Shown here piece after piece: positions 13,501 through 24,800 of a stretch of DNA of 64,000 nucleotides; within the stretch, counting starts at the first letter, position 1; every line of letters starts with the position of its first letter. The DNA is taken from the NCBI GenBank assembly GCA_013398275.1, contig VZSE01008498.1:205873-269872 (forward strand). The letters are read 5' to 3'. Source of the stretch: Promerops cafer (taxonomy: Eukaryota; Chordata; Aves; Passeriformes; Nectariniidae). A program made the position numbers and the translations under genes. The notes under the pieces are model-generated. The model was not told where the DNA came from, did no database searches, and worked only from the letters and a program-made list of their open reading frames with translations.

Positions 13501-14300
13501 TGTGGAGGTATCGGTACATGGTGTCTTTCATGCTCTTTCCTGGGCATTATCACTGCCACTACTGTAATTAAGCTGATAAATCACCCCACAGATAATTATG
13601 GGCCATAAAAATGAGAAAGAGCTTATCCATCTGTTAATCTTCTCCACATCTGCATGGAGCTGAATTTCATGCACTGACTTAAGGCATCAGCTCAAATCCT
13701 GGCAGCATTCCACCATCGACTGCTTTTGAATTTCAGCCATACATCTCCCACATCCCTCCCTGTGTCACTGGGTCACTGCTGGAGGTCTCTGACAGACAGG
13801 GCACGGAGCCAGCTGGAGCTGCAGCCTCAGCTCTGGTGCCCAGATCTGTGGTACCAGATTGCTGTGGGCACTGGCACTTGGCCCCACAGTCTCCTAAAAA
13901 CTTACCCACGCTACGGAATGAGGTGTTGCACTGCAGCACGGTGTGCCATCGCATCACGGTGCTATCGCTGTTAATGGCAAAAAGTTTAACGCTGCTACTT
14001 TGGGCTCGTACACGTCCGCCTGGTCAGAAGTGCTCATCGCTGCAATAGGAAGAGGCAAAGGCAGCTTCCGACAGACGACAACGCTTCGCTCTGCCAGAGG
14101 AACGAGGGCTTTTCGTCCTGCTGGGAGCCGCGAGAGCTGAGGGGCCAAACGCGCTCGGAGCCGCGGCCCCAGCACTGCCCGACGGCGCTCTCCGGGGCGC
14201 CGCCACAGGAACCGCCCGGCAGGGCTGAGCGCGACTCCCGCGGGCTGCGAGGGCCCCAGCAGGAGCTCCGGCAGCGTCCCCCGCCCCGCTCGCCCCTTAC

Positions 14301-14462
14301 CATCTGGGCCACCTTCAGCATGCCGGCGCAGGAGCGGAAATAGCCGCCGTCCATGAGCTCCGCGTCCGAGCCCGCCGAGGAGGAGGCGACGGTGATGGGC
14401 GGCGGGGCCGCGGGCCCCCCGCTGCTCACCCCGGTGCGGATCACTCGCGCCCCGTGCGACAT
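14301..14462 (-). CDS. CMTM7: CMTM7 coding exon 1 (residues 1-54; rest of gene outside the window)
   Basis: CKLF-like MARVEL-transmembrane protein 7, reported in mammals as a growth suppressor acting on EGFR trafficking and as needed for B-1a cell development. The exon starts with ATG at 14462-14460 (GCC before it). The product begins MSHGARVIRTG, close to the human MSHGA...VRT start, and ends in LKVAQM, the conserved run leading into the first membrane helix. The middle is a low-complexity Ser/Gly/Ala/Pro stretch that differs from mammals. The donor is ATG|GTAAGG in phase 0. An ATG 13 codons upstream is in frame, but the family start favours 14462. Exons encoding the membrane segments were searched for below 14300 and not found. 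Confidence 0.93.
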
Positions 14463-14501
14463 GGCTGCGTCCGCTGCCCTCGCCGCTGTCCGGCCCGGCA
14501 C

Positions 14502-14567
14502 GGGGAACGGGACGGGACGGGACGGGATGAGATGGGATGGGACGGGGCGGGGCGGGACGGGCGGCGG
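14502..14567. repeat. GGGAC/GGGAT-rich minisatellite upstream of the CMTM7 start codon
   Basis: Plus-strand runs of GGG or GGGG recur every 4-6 bases (GGGAC, GGGAT, GGGGC), about 40-105 bases upstream of the CMTM7 ATG. On the plus (template) strand this satisfies the usual G-quadruplex pattern many times over; the sense strand is C-rich. It probably falls in the 5'UTR or core promoter. Confidence 0.85.
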
Positions 14568-14869
14568 CGCCCCGGGGCTGGCAGGACCGGGCGGGGCGCG
14601 GCGCTTCCCCGCCCGCCCAGACTCCCGCCCGGCCCNTGCCGGGAGCGGGAGCCGCGCAGGGACGCTCCCCCGCGCCGTGCCCGAGCGGCGGCCGCAGCGG
14701 GACGCCCGCCGTGCGCGGCTGGGCTACATGGAAACACGCCGAAGGGAGGCTTCCCAAGCACGCCTGCCGGGAGGGAGCTCCGCACGGAGCAGCTTGGCGG
14801 GGACGGTGACAAACCCCGCAGCGCGTCAAAGTTCGTCGGCGGTGCGCTGGGAGGGGACCGACTCCGGTG

Positions 14870-17800
14870 CTTTGCTGTGGTGGTACAGCTGCGAACAGAG
14901 TCTTCCCACACGGCACCCAGGCTTGCCAACCCTCCTCCCACCCCAGTCCTCTGATTCTCGATCTCATGAAAGATAAAAACCATTTGCATTAAATGGGCAG
15001 CAACAGGTAAAACTGTAATGACTGTCCAGATGTCTTGGGCCCAGTGTTTGAATTAAATCATACAGCGATACTAACAAAACGCAGCAAAGGAAGCTATATA
15101 TTTCCTCAAGTTTAAAAATAACTTGTTCTGCTTTCTGACAAGTGAGGTAATAGCAGGCCTCTGAGCTGGGCATATGCCACTTTTGTACTCACTGGAGTAG
15201 TAACCCCATCTTCTGCTGCTTCGTTCTGCAGTTGCGATGCAGATTCTGTTCATATTTAGCATTTAATAAGTTCCTTCAGCAACTAGAATTATCCTAAGAG
15301 GGAAGACATGTAAGCCCAGATGACCCCCAATACACATAAGGCCCCATCGTAAGCAATTTACATGAGCAAAATGGGTTTGCCAGTGTGGGCATTGGTCCTT
15401 ACTAGATTAAGAAGTACATAGTTCTGGACTTCTCTTAAGACAGCTTGTGGTTCCAATAGAAGGTATTACCTGTCCCACCATGTTTTACCTCATGTCATTA
15501 GATATCAAAGCTACAACACTGGCTACCACCACAAGAGTAAAATGCTAGTTGCTGAGAAAAAAAAAAAAAAGCTCCACTTTTAAACAGTTGGGTTTTTTTT
15601 TCCCCCTCTTCTTACAGTTCCCATTCAGAAGCATGCATGGCTATAGGTTTCTATATGCCCTGTGGAGGAAGGTTCCAGTAACTTCTTCACTTCCTATTTA
15701 GAAATACAGGGGTTTTACTTGCTGATTCAGCTTCTTTAGTTCTTTATTTCTTTTGAAAGTGTGTGTGTGACTGGGGCCCTGCTGACTGGAGTTCAGGCCA
15801 ATGAAACAGAAATAACTTTAAATTAACACAAGTAGAATAACAGACATATTTTCTACCCAGCAGTACAGGTGTCTTCTGTGAAGCACTGGAACAAAGTCAA
15901 TCTAACTCTACTGCATTTGAAGTTTTTATTACACTTATCACGCTATTTACTTTGTCTTGTTAAGTGCATTGTGTATGATGATGAAAAAAGGTAATGACAA
16001 CTCCTTAATAAATGAAAATTAATGGCCATAAGTTGACATAAAGTACCCTTATGGATGTGACTTGGATTTTTCAGAGACTGTCTGAAACAAGTTATTTGTA
16101 AGTCAAATACCTTCATTTTGCAAGTTGATTAGCAGTTTGTTTATTCTTCTAAATATCTGTATTAAGAATTTCACTAATGACTTCATCAATTACTAGTTGT
16201 TCTTTTAAGGCTTCCTTCAATCTTATGAGTACTAACCTACAGCAGATACAAACTTTGTTTTAATTTTTATATGATAAACCACAGCTAGCTTATCTTCTTT
16301 ATCAATATTAGAATATACAAATGCATTAACTCATAGTTTGCAAATCAATATTTAAGATAGTGAACTGGAAGATAATCTTCCAGGTGCTTATGCCTTTCTT
16401 CAAGCCTGAAATTGGAGGAGCAAATTCCAAAAGGAATGCTCAGCTTGTGCTGATTCCTCCAATTTTAACTAGATATTCAGAACATTTGAAAAACAAGAAA
16501 GTTGGTATCTGGGCAACAGATGAGAAATGAAACAGATGAGAAAGGGCAGGGGAAATAAGATGATTATCTTTCTGAAAGGAAAGAGCAAGGCAGGTAAGTT
16601 ATGGTTTGTGAAGAAAAAAAAAAGCAAGACCAAGTACAAAGCAAATTTTTGACTAGTATGTATTTTTTTTAAATTCAGAATTAAGGATTCAGCTCACGGA
16701 TTCGTCTTTGGAAGTCATTCTGCAGATCTTCCCTTGAGGATCAACACTGAAGTTTCAGAGAGCACGCAGATATTTTGCCAGAATCACTCCTTATCTGGTT
16801 TTATCTTACATTAAAGGGCTTGCTCTGACATGTAACACACAGTTGCCATGACAGTTTTAGGTAAACTGGATGAAACAGAACTTCCTCTTAGCTCTGCTCC
16901 CTCTTACTGCCTCTGTCCACAAATGAGATCTGGGTTATGGATTTAGACCAGACCACTGCAGTTACTACAAAATCTTGAAATGTTTGTGCAAACATAGTCA
17001 CATCCTTTGGAGTTGAAATAGATACATCAAATATCAATTAAGAAAGAATTTCTATTACTACTGAAGCTGTTTTAATGGTGAGAAATCACTGATGAAATTT
17101 TAATTCTGGCTATATTTCTAGTCACACTTTATCAGTTGGCACTTGGATCATTTCAATGCCTTTGATTCTTTTTCTTCCCAGCGATGGAAAAGAACATGTG
17201 GGATTTTAATGACACATTTTATCTGTGTGGATAAAATGCAGAGTTGGTAGCCATTCTTCCGTCTCACAACTGGATAAATTTAGCAAGCAGCAGACACTCT
17301 GACCTGTGTTGTGTAGGCCAAATGTAATTTGCAGACAAGTACAGGTTTTTAAATAATATCTTGGCTTCCCTTACACTGAAATCTTATGACTGACAGATAA
17401 GCAAGAAGAAAACCATGTGATCGAGAGGGGAATTATCTGTCTGCTGATAAATCTTCTGCAAGGCACATATGTAAGTAAACACACACCATTTAGTTACAAG
17501 AAGAAATAAAGAAGGTGTTTTTAAGCAGTAAGGTTTCTCTGCTACCAAATATTATCAACCACATAAGCTTTTGAAGACTAGAAGGGAGTCCAAATCTTCT
17601 TAATCCAAGAATAAAAGGTTCACCAGTAGTTTTAAATGAGGAAAACTTTAAATAACATCATAGAATAATCACAACCTTTCACTCAACACATAATTTCTGG
17701 GAAAAAAATCCTTAGGTAATTTGGATTTGAAAGTAATTTTCAAAGGTATCTGTTTTGAAAGTCATATTCTGTCATACCTCTGCTTGATTCAAAGTTATTT

Positions 17801-18329
17801 AAATAGGAGTACCAACTTCATTTGTTAAACTAACAAGCTGCAGATGATGCCAGTAGACAGGAAAGGAGGGAGGAAGTTCCTTGCTTGTAGCACTGGTGTC
17901 TTGACAATTCTTCTGTGGACTTAATCTTCATATCATTTAATAGGATTTAGCAGCCCAGATTTTAATAAGAGAGATTAATGGCCTAATCTGAGGAGAATAA
18001 AACCCAAACAACCACAGTCTGGTGGGAAACAAGAAGTGTTACCTTTAGCCAGAGCTTTGTGGTACCCTCAGTAGTTTAAGCACCGAGCACTGAGGGGGTG
18101 TTGTCTGGGCTCGTGCTTTGGAGCCTGCTGGATCTGAGGAACCTGTTAAGATAATTCCAGGTACAACGTTTCTCCAGCTTCAGACCTACAGTAACAGGTT
18201 CCAAAAGCAACCTCGTGATGGGAGAAGCTGTTAGATTATGCAGACTGACAGGATCATCAGAATTCATGGTCGTATATATTATGCTCTGAAAAAGAAATTT
18301 AAAAAGCAACCTTCTACTCCCAGTTTACA
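14870..18329. other. CMTM8-CMTM7 intergenic spacer
   Basis: About 3.5 kb of AT-rich DNA lies between the CMTM7 promoter and the CMTM8 3' end. It contains an A-tract near 15556-15570 and short GT and T-runs near 15590 and 15762. I see no coding exon, transposon or RNA gene. Confidence 0.7.
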
Positions 18330-18788
18330 AAACATGTACAGTTGGATCATTTATTTATTTATTTTTTAAACTTTCAGGTGTTTTTTTCTGCGCAATGTCA
18401 CTTTTCATACATAATAATGATACAATATCAATCTTAGTTCTGGCAGCCTTCAGTATCAAAAGTATACCTGTAACATTTAAAAAGTTACATTTACAAAGGT
18501 GGCACATGGAGTAACATTTATTAAACATCTAATAGCAACAACTATACAATGTCTAGAAAAATACCATGTTAATTTTAAAAGAAGCAGTATGAAATTTTAT
18601 TATATAGTACAAAGGTTAAAAATGTCTCTAAAGATGGCATTATTATAAATAATAATTTGATCTCAGTTTATTTTGTGTCAATTCTAAGGGAAATATTCAA
18701 AAATACCTCACCCCTCTTCCAAGCTTCTATCAAAAGTGAATAATCCTCAAGGTACTTTTACGGTACAGAATTCACTTTAACAAAGTAT
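18330..18788 (-). other. CMTM8: CMTM8 3' untranslated region (inferred)
   Basis: DNA following the CMTM8 stop codon. It is AT-rich and holds no further conserved coding sequence. The far end is placed just past a cluster of AATAAA signals, giving a 3'UTR of about 450 nt. Isolated AATAAA-like sites also occur nearer the stop (for example around 18516 and 18664), so shorter forms are possible. An internal minus-strand reading frame within 18076-18309 is not conserved in any family I recognise. Confidence 0.5.
18350..18363 (-). terminator. Overlapping AATAAA polyadenylation signals for CMTM8
   Basis: On the minus strand three overlapping AATAAA hexamers occur in a row (plus-strand TTTATTTATTTATT). 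They lie about 430 nt after the CMTM8 stop codon, a normal distance for a 3' end. Cleavage would be expected 10-30 nt further on, near 18320-18340. No transcript evidence is available here. Confidence 0.5.
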
Positions 18789-18872
18789 TTACTGCAAAGT
18801 TCGTGATCGCCAGGATATAAAGCTAAAATACGTATTTCCAGCATAGCAGGAGGTAACCACGAAGGCAAAGAA
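18789..18872 (-). CDS. CMTM8: CMTM8 coding exon 4 (residues 154-180 and stop)
   Basis: The last coding exon begins after the acceptor CCCTCTCTCAACAG. It encodes the fourth hydrophobic segment (FFAFVVTSCYAGNTYFSF) and the short cytoplasmic tail ISWRSRTLQ, ending in TAA at 18791-18789. The tail is nearly identical to the mammalian one. The frame joins exon 3 at SS|FF in phase 0, as in the human protein. Confidence 0.97.
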   Translation of the reverse strand, partial: FFAFVVTSCYAGNTYFSFISWRSRTLQ

Positions 18873-21800
18873 CTGTTGAGAGAGGGAAAAATAGATTAGG
18901 AAATAAATATATTTGAGAGCACTGTAATTTCTAAGGAAAAAAAAATAGTTATGAGACTTGGGAAAAAGGAAAATAGCAAGCTGACAAAAATGGCACACTC
19001 TCACCTCCTTGTGCTTGTGCAGCCATCGCAGTCAACACTGTGTAAAAGTAAGCTTATACTATGCATAGAAATATGGGCTTGGAGCAGACAAAACATGACA
19101 CATTACAACTTTCTTTATAAATTCCTCATTATACTGCCTCGGTATGGATCTTGCAGATTGGACTGCCACCAATCTAAATACTTGCTACTTTTAGAGGCTG
19201 AGGAATTGTCTGTGGGACAATGTGAGCTCAGGCTAACACTCCTGCCCTGCTGCTGTGTCCCAGATATTGCAGACAGCCCACCTGTACCCCAGCATGGCTC
19301 ACAGTGCATGTTTGCTTACAGAGAAAGCTCAGATTCAAATGCAGGCCCAGACATGTTCTCAAACAGCACTGCTGATTAGGTTACAATTCCAGAGGTCCTC
19401 TACTGATGAATAAAGATATTCCTCAGTGACAGCAACCACATTGTCATATTGCTACGTTGTCAGAAACTGATAACAGAATAAGCCTTCTATAGCAGGCTCA
19501 ATTTATTTCACTCGTACTGATAAAGTCCAATTCAGCACTAGTGCTTAAGGTCCTGTTAATCACTGCATGTTGTTCAAAACAGACAATATTCAACATGGTC
19601 TTAACAACAGCACCAGAATGTTTTGTGCTAGTAACTGAATCAAGTAAAGCTGTCACTGCAGGTAAGATTAACACCACTTTTCTAAGAGGCGAGCAATGAT
19701 AGGACAAGAAGGAACAAACACAAGTTACAGGACAGGAAATTTCAATTAGATAGTAGGAAAAAAAAAAATCACAGTGTGAGAAATCAAACAGGCACACAGG
19801 CACTGTGGAATAGCCATATTTGGAAATACTCAAATTCAAGTGGACAAGGTCCTGGTAGCCTGATATGAGTTAGCCCTGCTGTAGGAGTGGAGAGAGTTGG
19901 ACCAGATGACTTCCAGGAAGTCCCTTCCAGCCTAAAAATATTTTATGATTCTGCAGTTGTTCCTGGCTTATATGCCATCATTGGCATGGGTAGGCACTGC
20001 TGAGCATTTATCCAGCCAGTAAACCTAAGCATTTCAACAGAGGGCTCTTGGTGAGCATTTTCTGATGCAAATTTCATCTGTAACACCAAAAAACTGTAGA
20101 TGATGATGTTAAATCTTATTACAATAAAAAACTGTAGCATTCTTCTTTTTCCAATTATTTTGTTTCTTATTAAATAGAAGCTCCACCTAAAATCTTTCTA
20201 ACAGAATGACTATTGGGGATAGATGATTTGCTAAATCCTCTATCCATGAAACCCTTAATGGATTTTGAAAGCAAGAATCCACATTTAATAGTTTATTTAG
20301 ACACTGTGTTAGATAAACATTATTAGGAAGTATTAGAAGAGAATCCAAACCTCCCATGAGACACTGAACATTCATGCATTTTGCATAAAACCTGAATCAG
20401 CATGGAAGCTTATCTAGCAGCAAGCAAGTTCCTGTCAGCTGCAGTGGCTGAGTAACAGATCTGTAGTTACAAACTGCCAAGAGGAGAAGACCCTGAGCAC
20501 CACTGAAAGGACAGGGATTTAATGATCCAATTCCCAGGACAAAAACAGAGCAGGTGTTCAAGTTCCTGTGTTCACAGCCATATAAAATAAGCTTCAGACA
20601 GGATTTGTGAATAATCAGGAGGAAAACTGCAGAAGCATGAACACTCAATAATTTGGAATTCCTGTATACAGTCGAATTTGGCTCCTGTTGCCACAACATG
20701 AAAAAAGTTCTTTTACAACTCCTTTACCTTTGCTAGTGAATGTGTTCACCTAACTCAAAAAGTGACAAGGCTCTTTTCTGTTCCTCTTCTGTTTTAAGTT
20801 ATTTTTCACCCACTTTGACTGTTTTGGATTTCTAAATCTAAGTACTAACATAGTAATGTCAGACTAATTAGTGATTTCATCACGTTACATGATTTTTCAT
20901 GCGTTGCCCTTGCAACTCAAAGGAAAGACTATCAAAAGTTGAAGCTGTAACAGGAAGATCATTGTGGAAACAGCAATAGCATTCCAGGGCTTTCCCCAAG
21001 GTGCTGTGTGGGCAATGTGGACAATGGCTCAGCCCACAGAAAGCTGAATGCATCTGATCCATAAGTGTGCAAAGTTAGCTGAGTTAGTTTAAACTGCTTT
21101 TGAAGTTGTCCAGGTGCATTGAGGTGACTCGATGCTCACACAATCTTTTTTGTCTGCTCTGATGTGCAGGCTCTGACCTCAGCCAGAGAGCTGGTAATAA
21201 ATGGGGGCAAGGGAGGAGGAAATCAGTGTGATCTTAAAAACATTACTGCCTTTTCTGATGTGACTGTCATCTCCTGGTGGAATGTCTAGTCACCTCTAAA
21301 AATTATGAACTAAATTGCAGCTACTTATAGGTTTTGTGAGTGACCTCTATCACTCTGTAGCTTTTCAAAATGCAGAACAAAATTCAGAACACCTGCAACT
21401 TCAACCAACACTTCCAATAAGCCTTCGTTTGCTATAACTTACTGGATGTAGAACTGATTTAAACAAAAATTAACTCACTGAAGAAGCTGCCCAGCTGTTG
21501 TAATTGTGATTGTCCAGATCTTTGGTAACTGAAGATGCATCTACAATGGCAGCAATGAGATACAAAACAAAGGCACTTCCATTAAAACAAAGACCCTGTT
21601 GAAAAGACAAACATATGTCATTAATATGCACAGGCATTTACATTACAAAACTCTCTTCTGAAATACACTGAACATATGCAGTGTACACTAGAAATGTCAT
21701 TCTTAACTATTTTTGCCTTCTGCCATGTTTTTATCTGTAAGATTAAAATTTAACTGCTTTGAAGATCCATAAACATTGAACCATATTTTGGACAAACGGT

Positions 21801-24800
21801 TCTCTCCATCACACTAAATCCAGAAAAGTCTTGAAGTTGGTGTGCTGTGATTTTCCAAAAGTGAAAATAAGGACTCAGTTTGGTTGCTGCAATCTAAAGG
21901 TTAGGCAGTAAGAATATGACTCTACATGATAAAAAACAAAACAAAGAAACAAGACCAAACTGCACTTTGATTACATTTCTTATCTACACAAAGATAGGAA
22001 TCAATAACTCCTGGCATATGGAAAGTATTTATAAAGCTTACAAAACTTTGTTTTCTACACTACTGAAGGAGACAAAGAGGGTGATTTTTTTTTTATTTTT
22101 TTTTATTTTTTTTTTACTCAGTTGTATTCTTCCATCTCTCAGTTCCTTTCCCTTCTGCCTGTTTTTAAGAGGAGAAAGAAACAGATAAATCCAAGGAGGA
22201 GAAGAGTCTGACTGGACTACATGGGTCATCAAGACCCATGGCAGATGCTGCATTTTCTCTTTCAAGAGGCAACATTAACGTCTCAGGGTACTTATATCTA
22301 TTACTAAGAAAGAAGCAAAGCAGGTAACAATGACCTCACATAACACTACAGAGAACAAACAAAAAGTTTGTCTGGGTTTTGCATGTGAAAAAGAACAAAC
22401 GAAGAGAGAACAGGTGTCTAAGAAGATGAAACAGAAAAATGTATGAGGGTTTTTTTAAAGTACATGATTTTAATACTTTGTCCTTTACTTTTTCACTATT
22501 TGGTCATGGAAGTTTCTTCTTATTAAAAAAAGTTAAATCCCCTCAAACTCCACTCTGCTACTTAGTCTAAGGCATAAAAATTTGGTGCCATGTGTAAGTG
22601 GAATGCCTGTGACATGCTTTGCATCTAGTTACAGTTGCAGGAATTGGTAACCCAATATGGACCCAGTCCTAACTTTCTACATAATCAGCTCCCTTCCCCT
22701 TCTGACCCCAGTTTTGCACTCCAGGGTGTCACACAAATATAACTTCTAACTCTGTTGCTCTAGTTGCCTAAATGTTGCCATGCTGGTGCAACTCCAGCTT
22801 ATTAATTCCCACTGTGTGACAGTGGATGCAATTTAATTCACTTTTCACCAGCTTTGGCAAAATCTAAAAAAAGCTGCAGCTCAAGAAGAGAAGTTAAGAA
22901 GGAACAGTGGCAAATATCCACTTACCCTTCTGCAGGGAACTGGGCTGGGCACTGCCTCAGCACTCAGATGGAGTCCAAGGACTGGCACTTGAGATTTGAT
23001 CCACACACTTGCAAATGAGCAGGGGTTCATCTCACCTATATCAGTTTGTCTAATAAAAGGTACTATGTCTAGCCACAGATCTCACCCCTTGTTTTATCTG
23101 GGCAGTACAGCAATAAAATACCAAACTGTCAATTTTAGGATGAGATGCCAACAATTGGCAGGTTCTGGTAAACTTCTGTGAAGCACTGATTTAGAAACTC
23201 AAAATTTGATTACCTAGAGTATTTGTTGTTATTTTCAGATTTCCCATTCCAAAAAGACTCAATTACCCTGGAAAGCTACAAATCCCTGCAATATCTTGTC
23301 ATGTAGAAAAGAAAAAAGCACATAATTTCTGAGAAGTGCTGCTCTGGGAAATAACAGTGTTGGGGAAGATGGAATGCAGTGCAAGCTGATTGGGCCTTTA
23401 CTGCCAATATATTACTCAAACCAAATGGTTCATGCTAAATTACCATCTGTTTCTTAAATTCAAATTCACCAGATTTTAAAAGCTTCCATTGATTGTTTTA
23501 GCAAAAAACTTGCACCATGAAGGAGAATCAGTTTTGAAGCACGTCTTTTGGCTTAATTTGCAGTAAAAGTAACTGCATCTTAAGCAATTTGGTAATGTGC
23601 TTAACCTGCAAAAAGTGAATTTATGACAGAGAGGTCCAGATGTAATTTTGGATACTGCATACAATAGGAACAGTTTGAGCTAACTGTTGCCTAAGGAGGC
23701 AGAGTAATAACTGGCAGATACTGAAATTCAGGATTCTTCAGAGAATAGGATAAAGATGGGTGTAAACTCACTCAAAAAGGTGTGTGTCATGCTCTTTCCA
23801 ACAAAGACTTTAAAAGCACCTCTCTGAAAAGAGACTCAACATTCCTCTTGGCCCTACACAAGCAGCAGAGGACCAATTCAAGGGCTGTTCCCCAAAGCTC
23901 TTTTAATACCTTAGGGCAAAACAAGCTGTAACACAAGCATCTTTTATTTATTTTGTATTTATTTTCTCTTTATATGACCCTTTCATATAAAAGGAGACTA
24001 CCTTTTGGATGTACATTTATGTACATCTACAATATATTTGGAACTCAGAGCAAGAAATACACTCAATATGAAATAGAAACAAATCAAATATTCCAGTCTG
24101 TCTACCACATAGATCAGGGGCAACTCATTTATGTACAGTTGTCTCATAATAGCATTCAACTGATGAAAGAAGGGTAATGACCAAAGCTTTATTCAAATGG
24201 ATATAAAGATGCTTTCCCTTTGAATGTACTTTACTTACATGTAATGCAATGGGAAAAGAAAAAAACCCCACACCTTTAAATGTACCCAGACACATTACTG
24301 CTGTAATTGAAATAATCCAACATTTCTATAGCAGCGTTACAGCCTTAATGGTAATTGCTGGTTATGAAACTTGAAAATAGAGAAGCTATCTGAACATAAT
24401 CCTGGTTGTTCTTATTAGTAATTGCTATAGCTGGCTATTTATTGCAGCAGCAAATGGGAACACTAAAAGAGAAGAGTATTCTAGTATTCAATTTTAGTCA
24501 CATACGCAATATAGCTGATAACACTGTTAGCAACACAGAAGTCAAATACATTTCATCATAAAAATAACAGACTTCTAGTCAATAATATTTAGCTGTTAAA
24601 AAAAAAAAAAAGAGAACAGTATCATCTCACTGTATCCAACAAATGCAAAGATAAAATTTATAGTGATTCTTAGATGGGTCACAAATAGCCAGTTGGCTGA
24701 AATGACAATGACTTTTAGGATTTACTGTCCTGAAGACCAGGCTGCTATGCAAATGAGGTAAAAATATACTGTTGAGAGTTAGAGCTGGCCAGGTTTGCTC

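Larger units (their letters stand above)
1..14300 (-). other. CMTM7: CMTM7 intron 1, 5' part (continues beyond the window)
   Basis: Everything on the minus strand after the GTAAGG donor at 14300 is taken as CMTM7 intron 1, because no sequence resembling exon 2 (the first two MARVEL helices and the CISWP-type loop) was seen. It holds the TTCTC array, one CR1 tail, one LTR end and a pyrimidine-rich stretch. Two fairly long minus-strand frames (6800-7363 and 8271-8798) are unrecognised. Confidence 0.75.
14040..14860 (-). promoter_or_regulatory. CMTM7 CpG-island promoter
   Basis: A GC- and CpG-dense island surrounds CMTM7 exon 1, in contrast to AT-rich DNA on both sides. It contains GC-box-like GGGGCGGGGC sites and a (GGGAC)n-type run just upstream of the start codon, with no obvious TATA box. 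One undetermined base occurs at 14636. The transcription start is not determinable from sequence. Confidence 0.85.

Noticed and set aside
1..14000. Search for CMTM7 exon 2 and later exons
   Set aside because: No minus-strand segment encoding the MARVEL helices or the CISWP-type loop was found. The exons probably lie outside the window.
13954..14989. Long frames on both strands through the CMTM7 CpG island (up to 337 codons)
   Set aside because: High GC suppresses stop codons. Only the 54-codon CMTM7 exon 1 frame matches a known protein.
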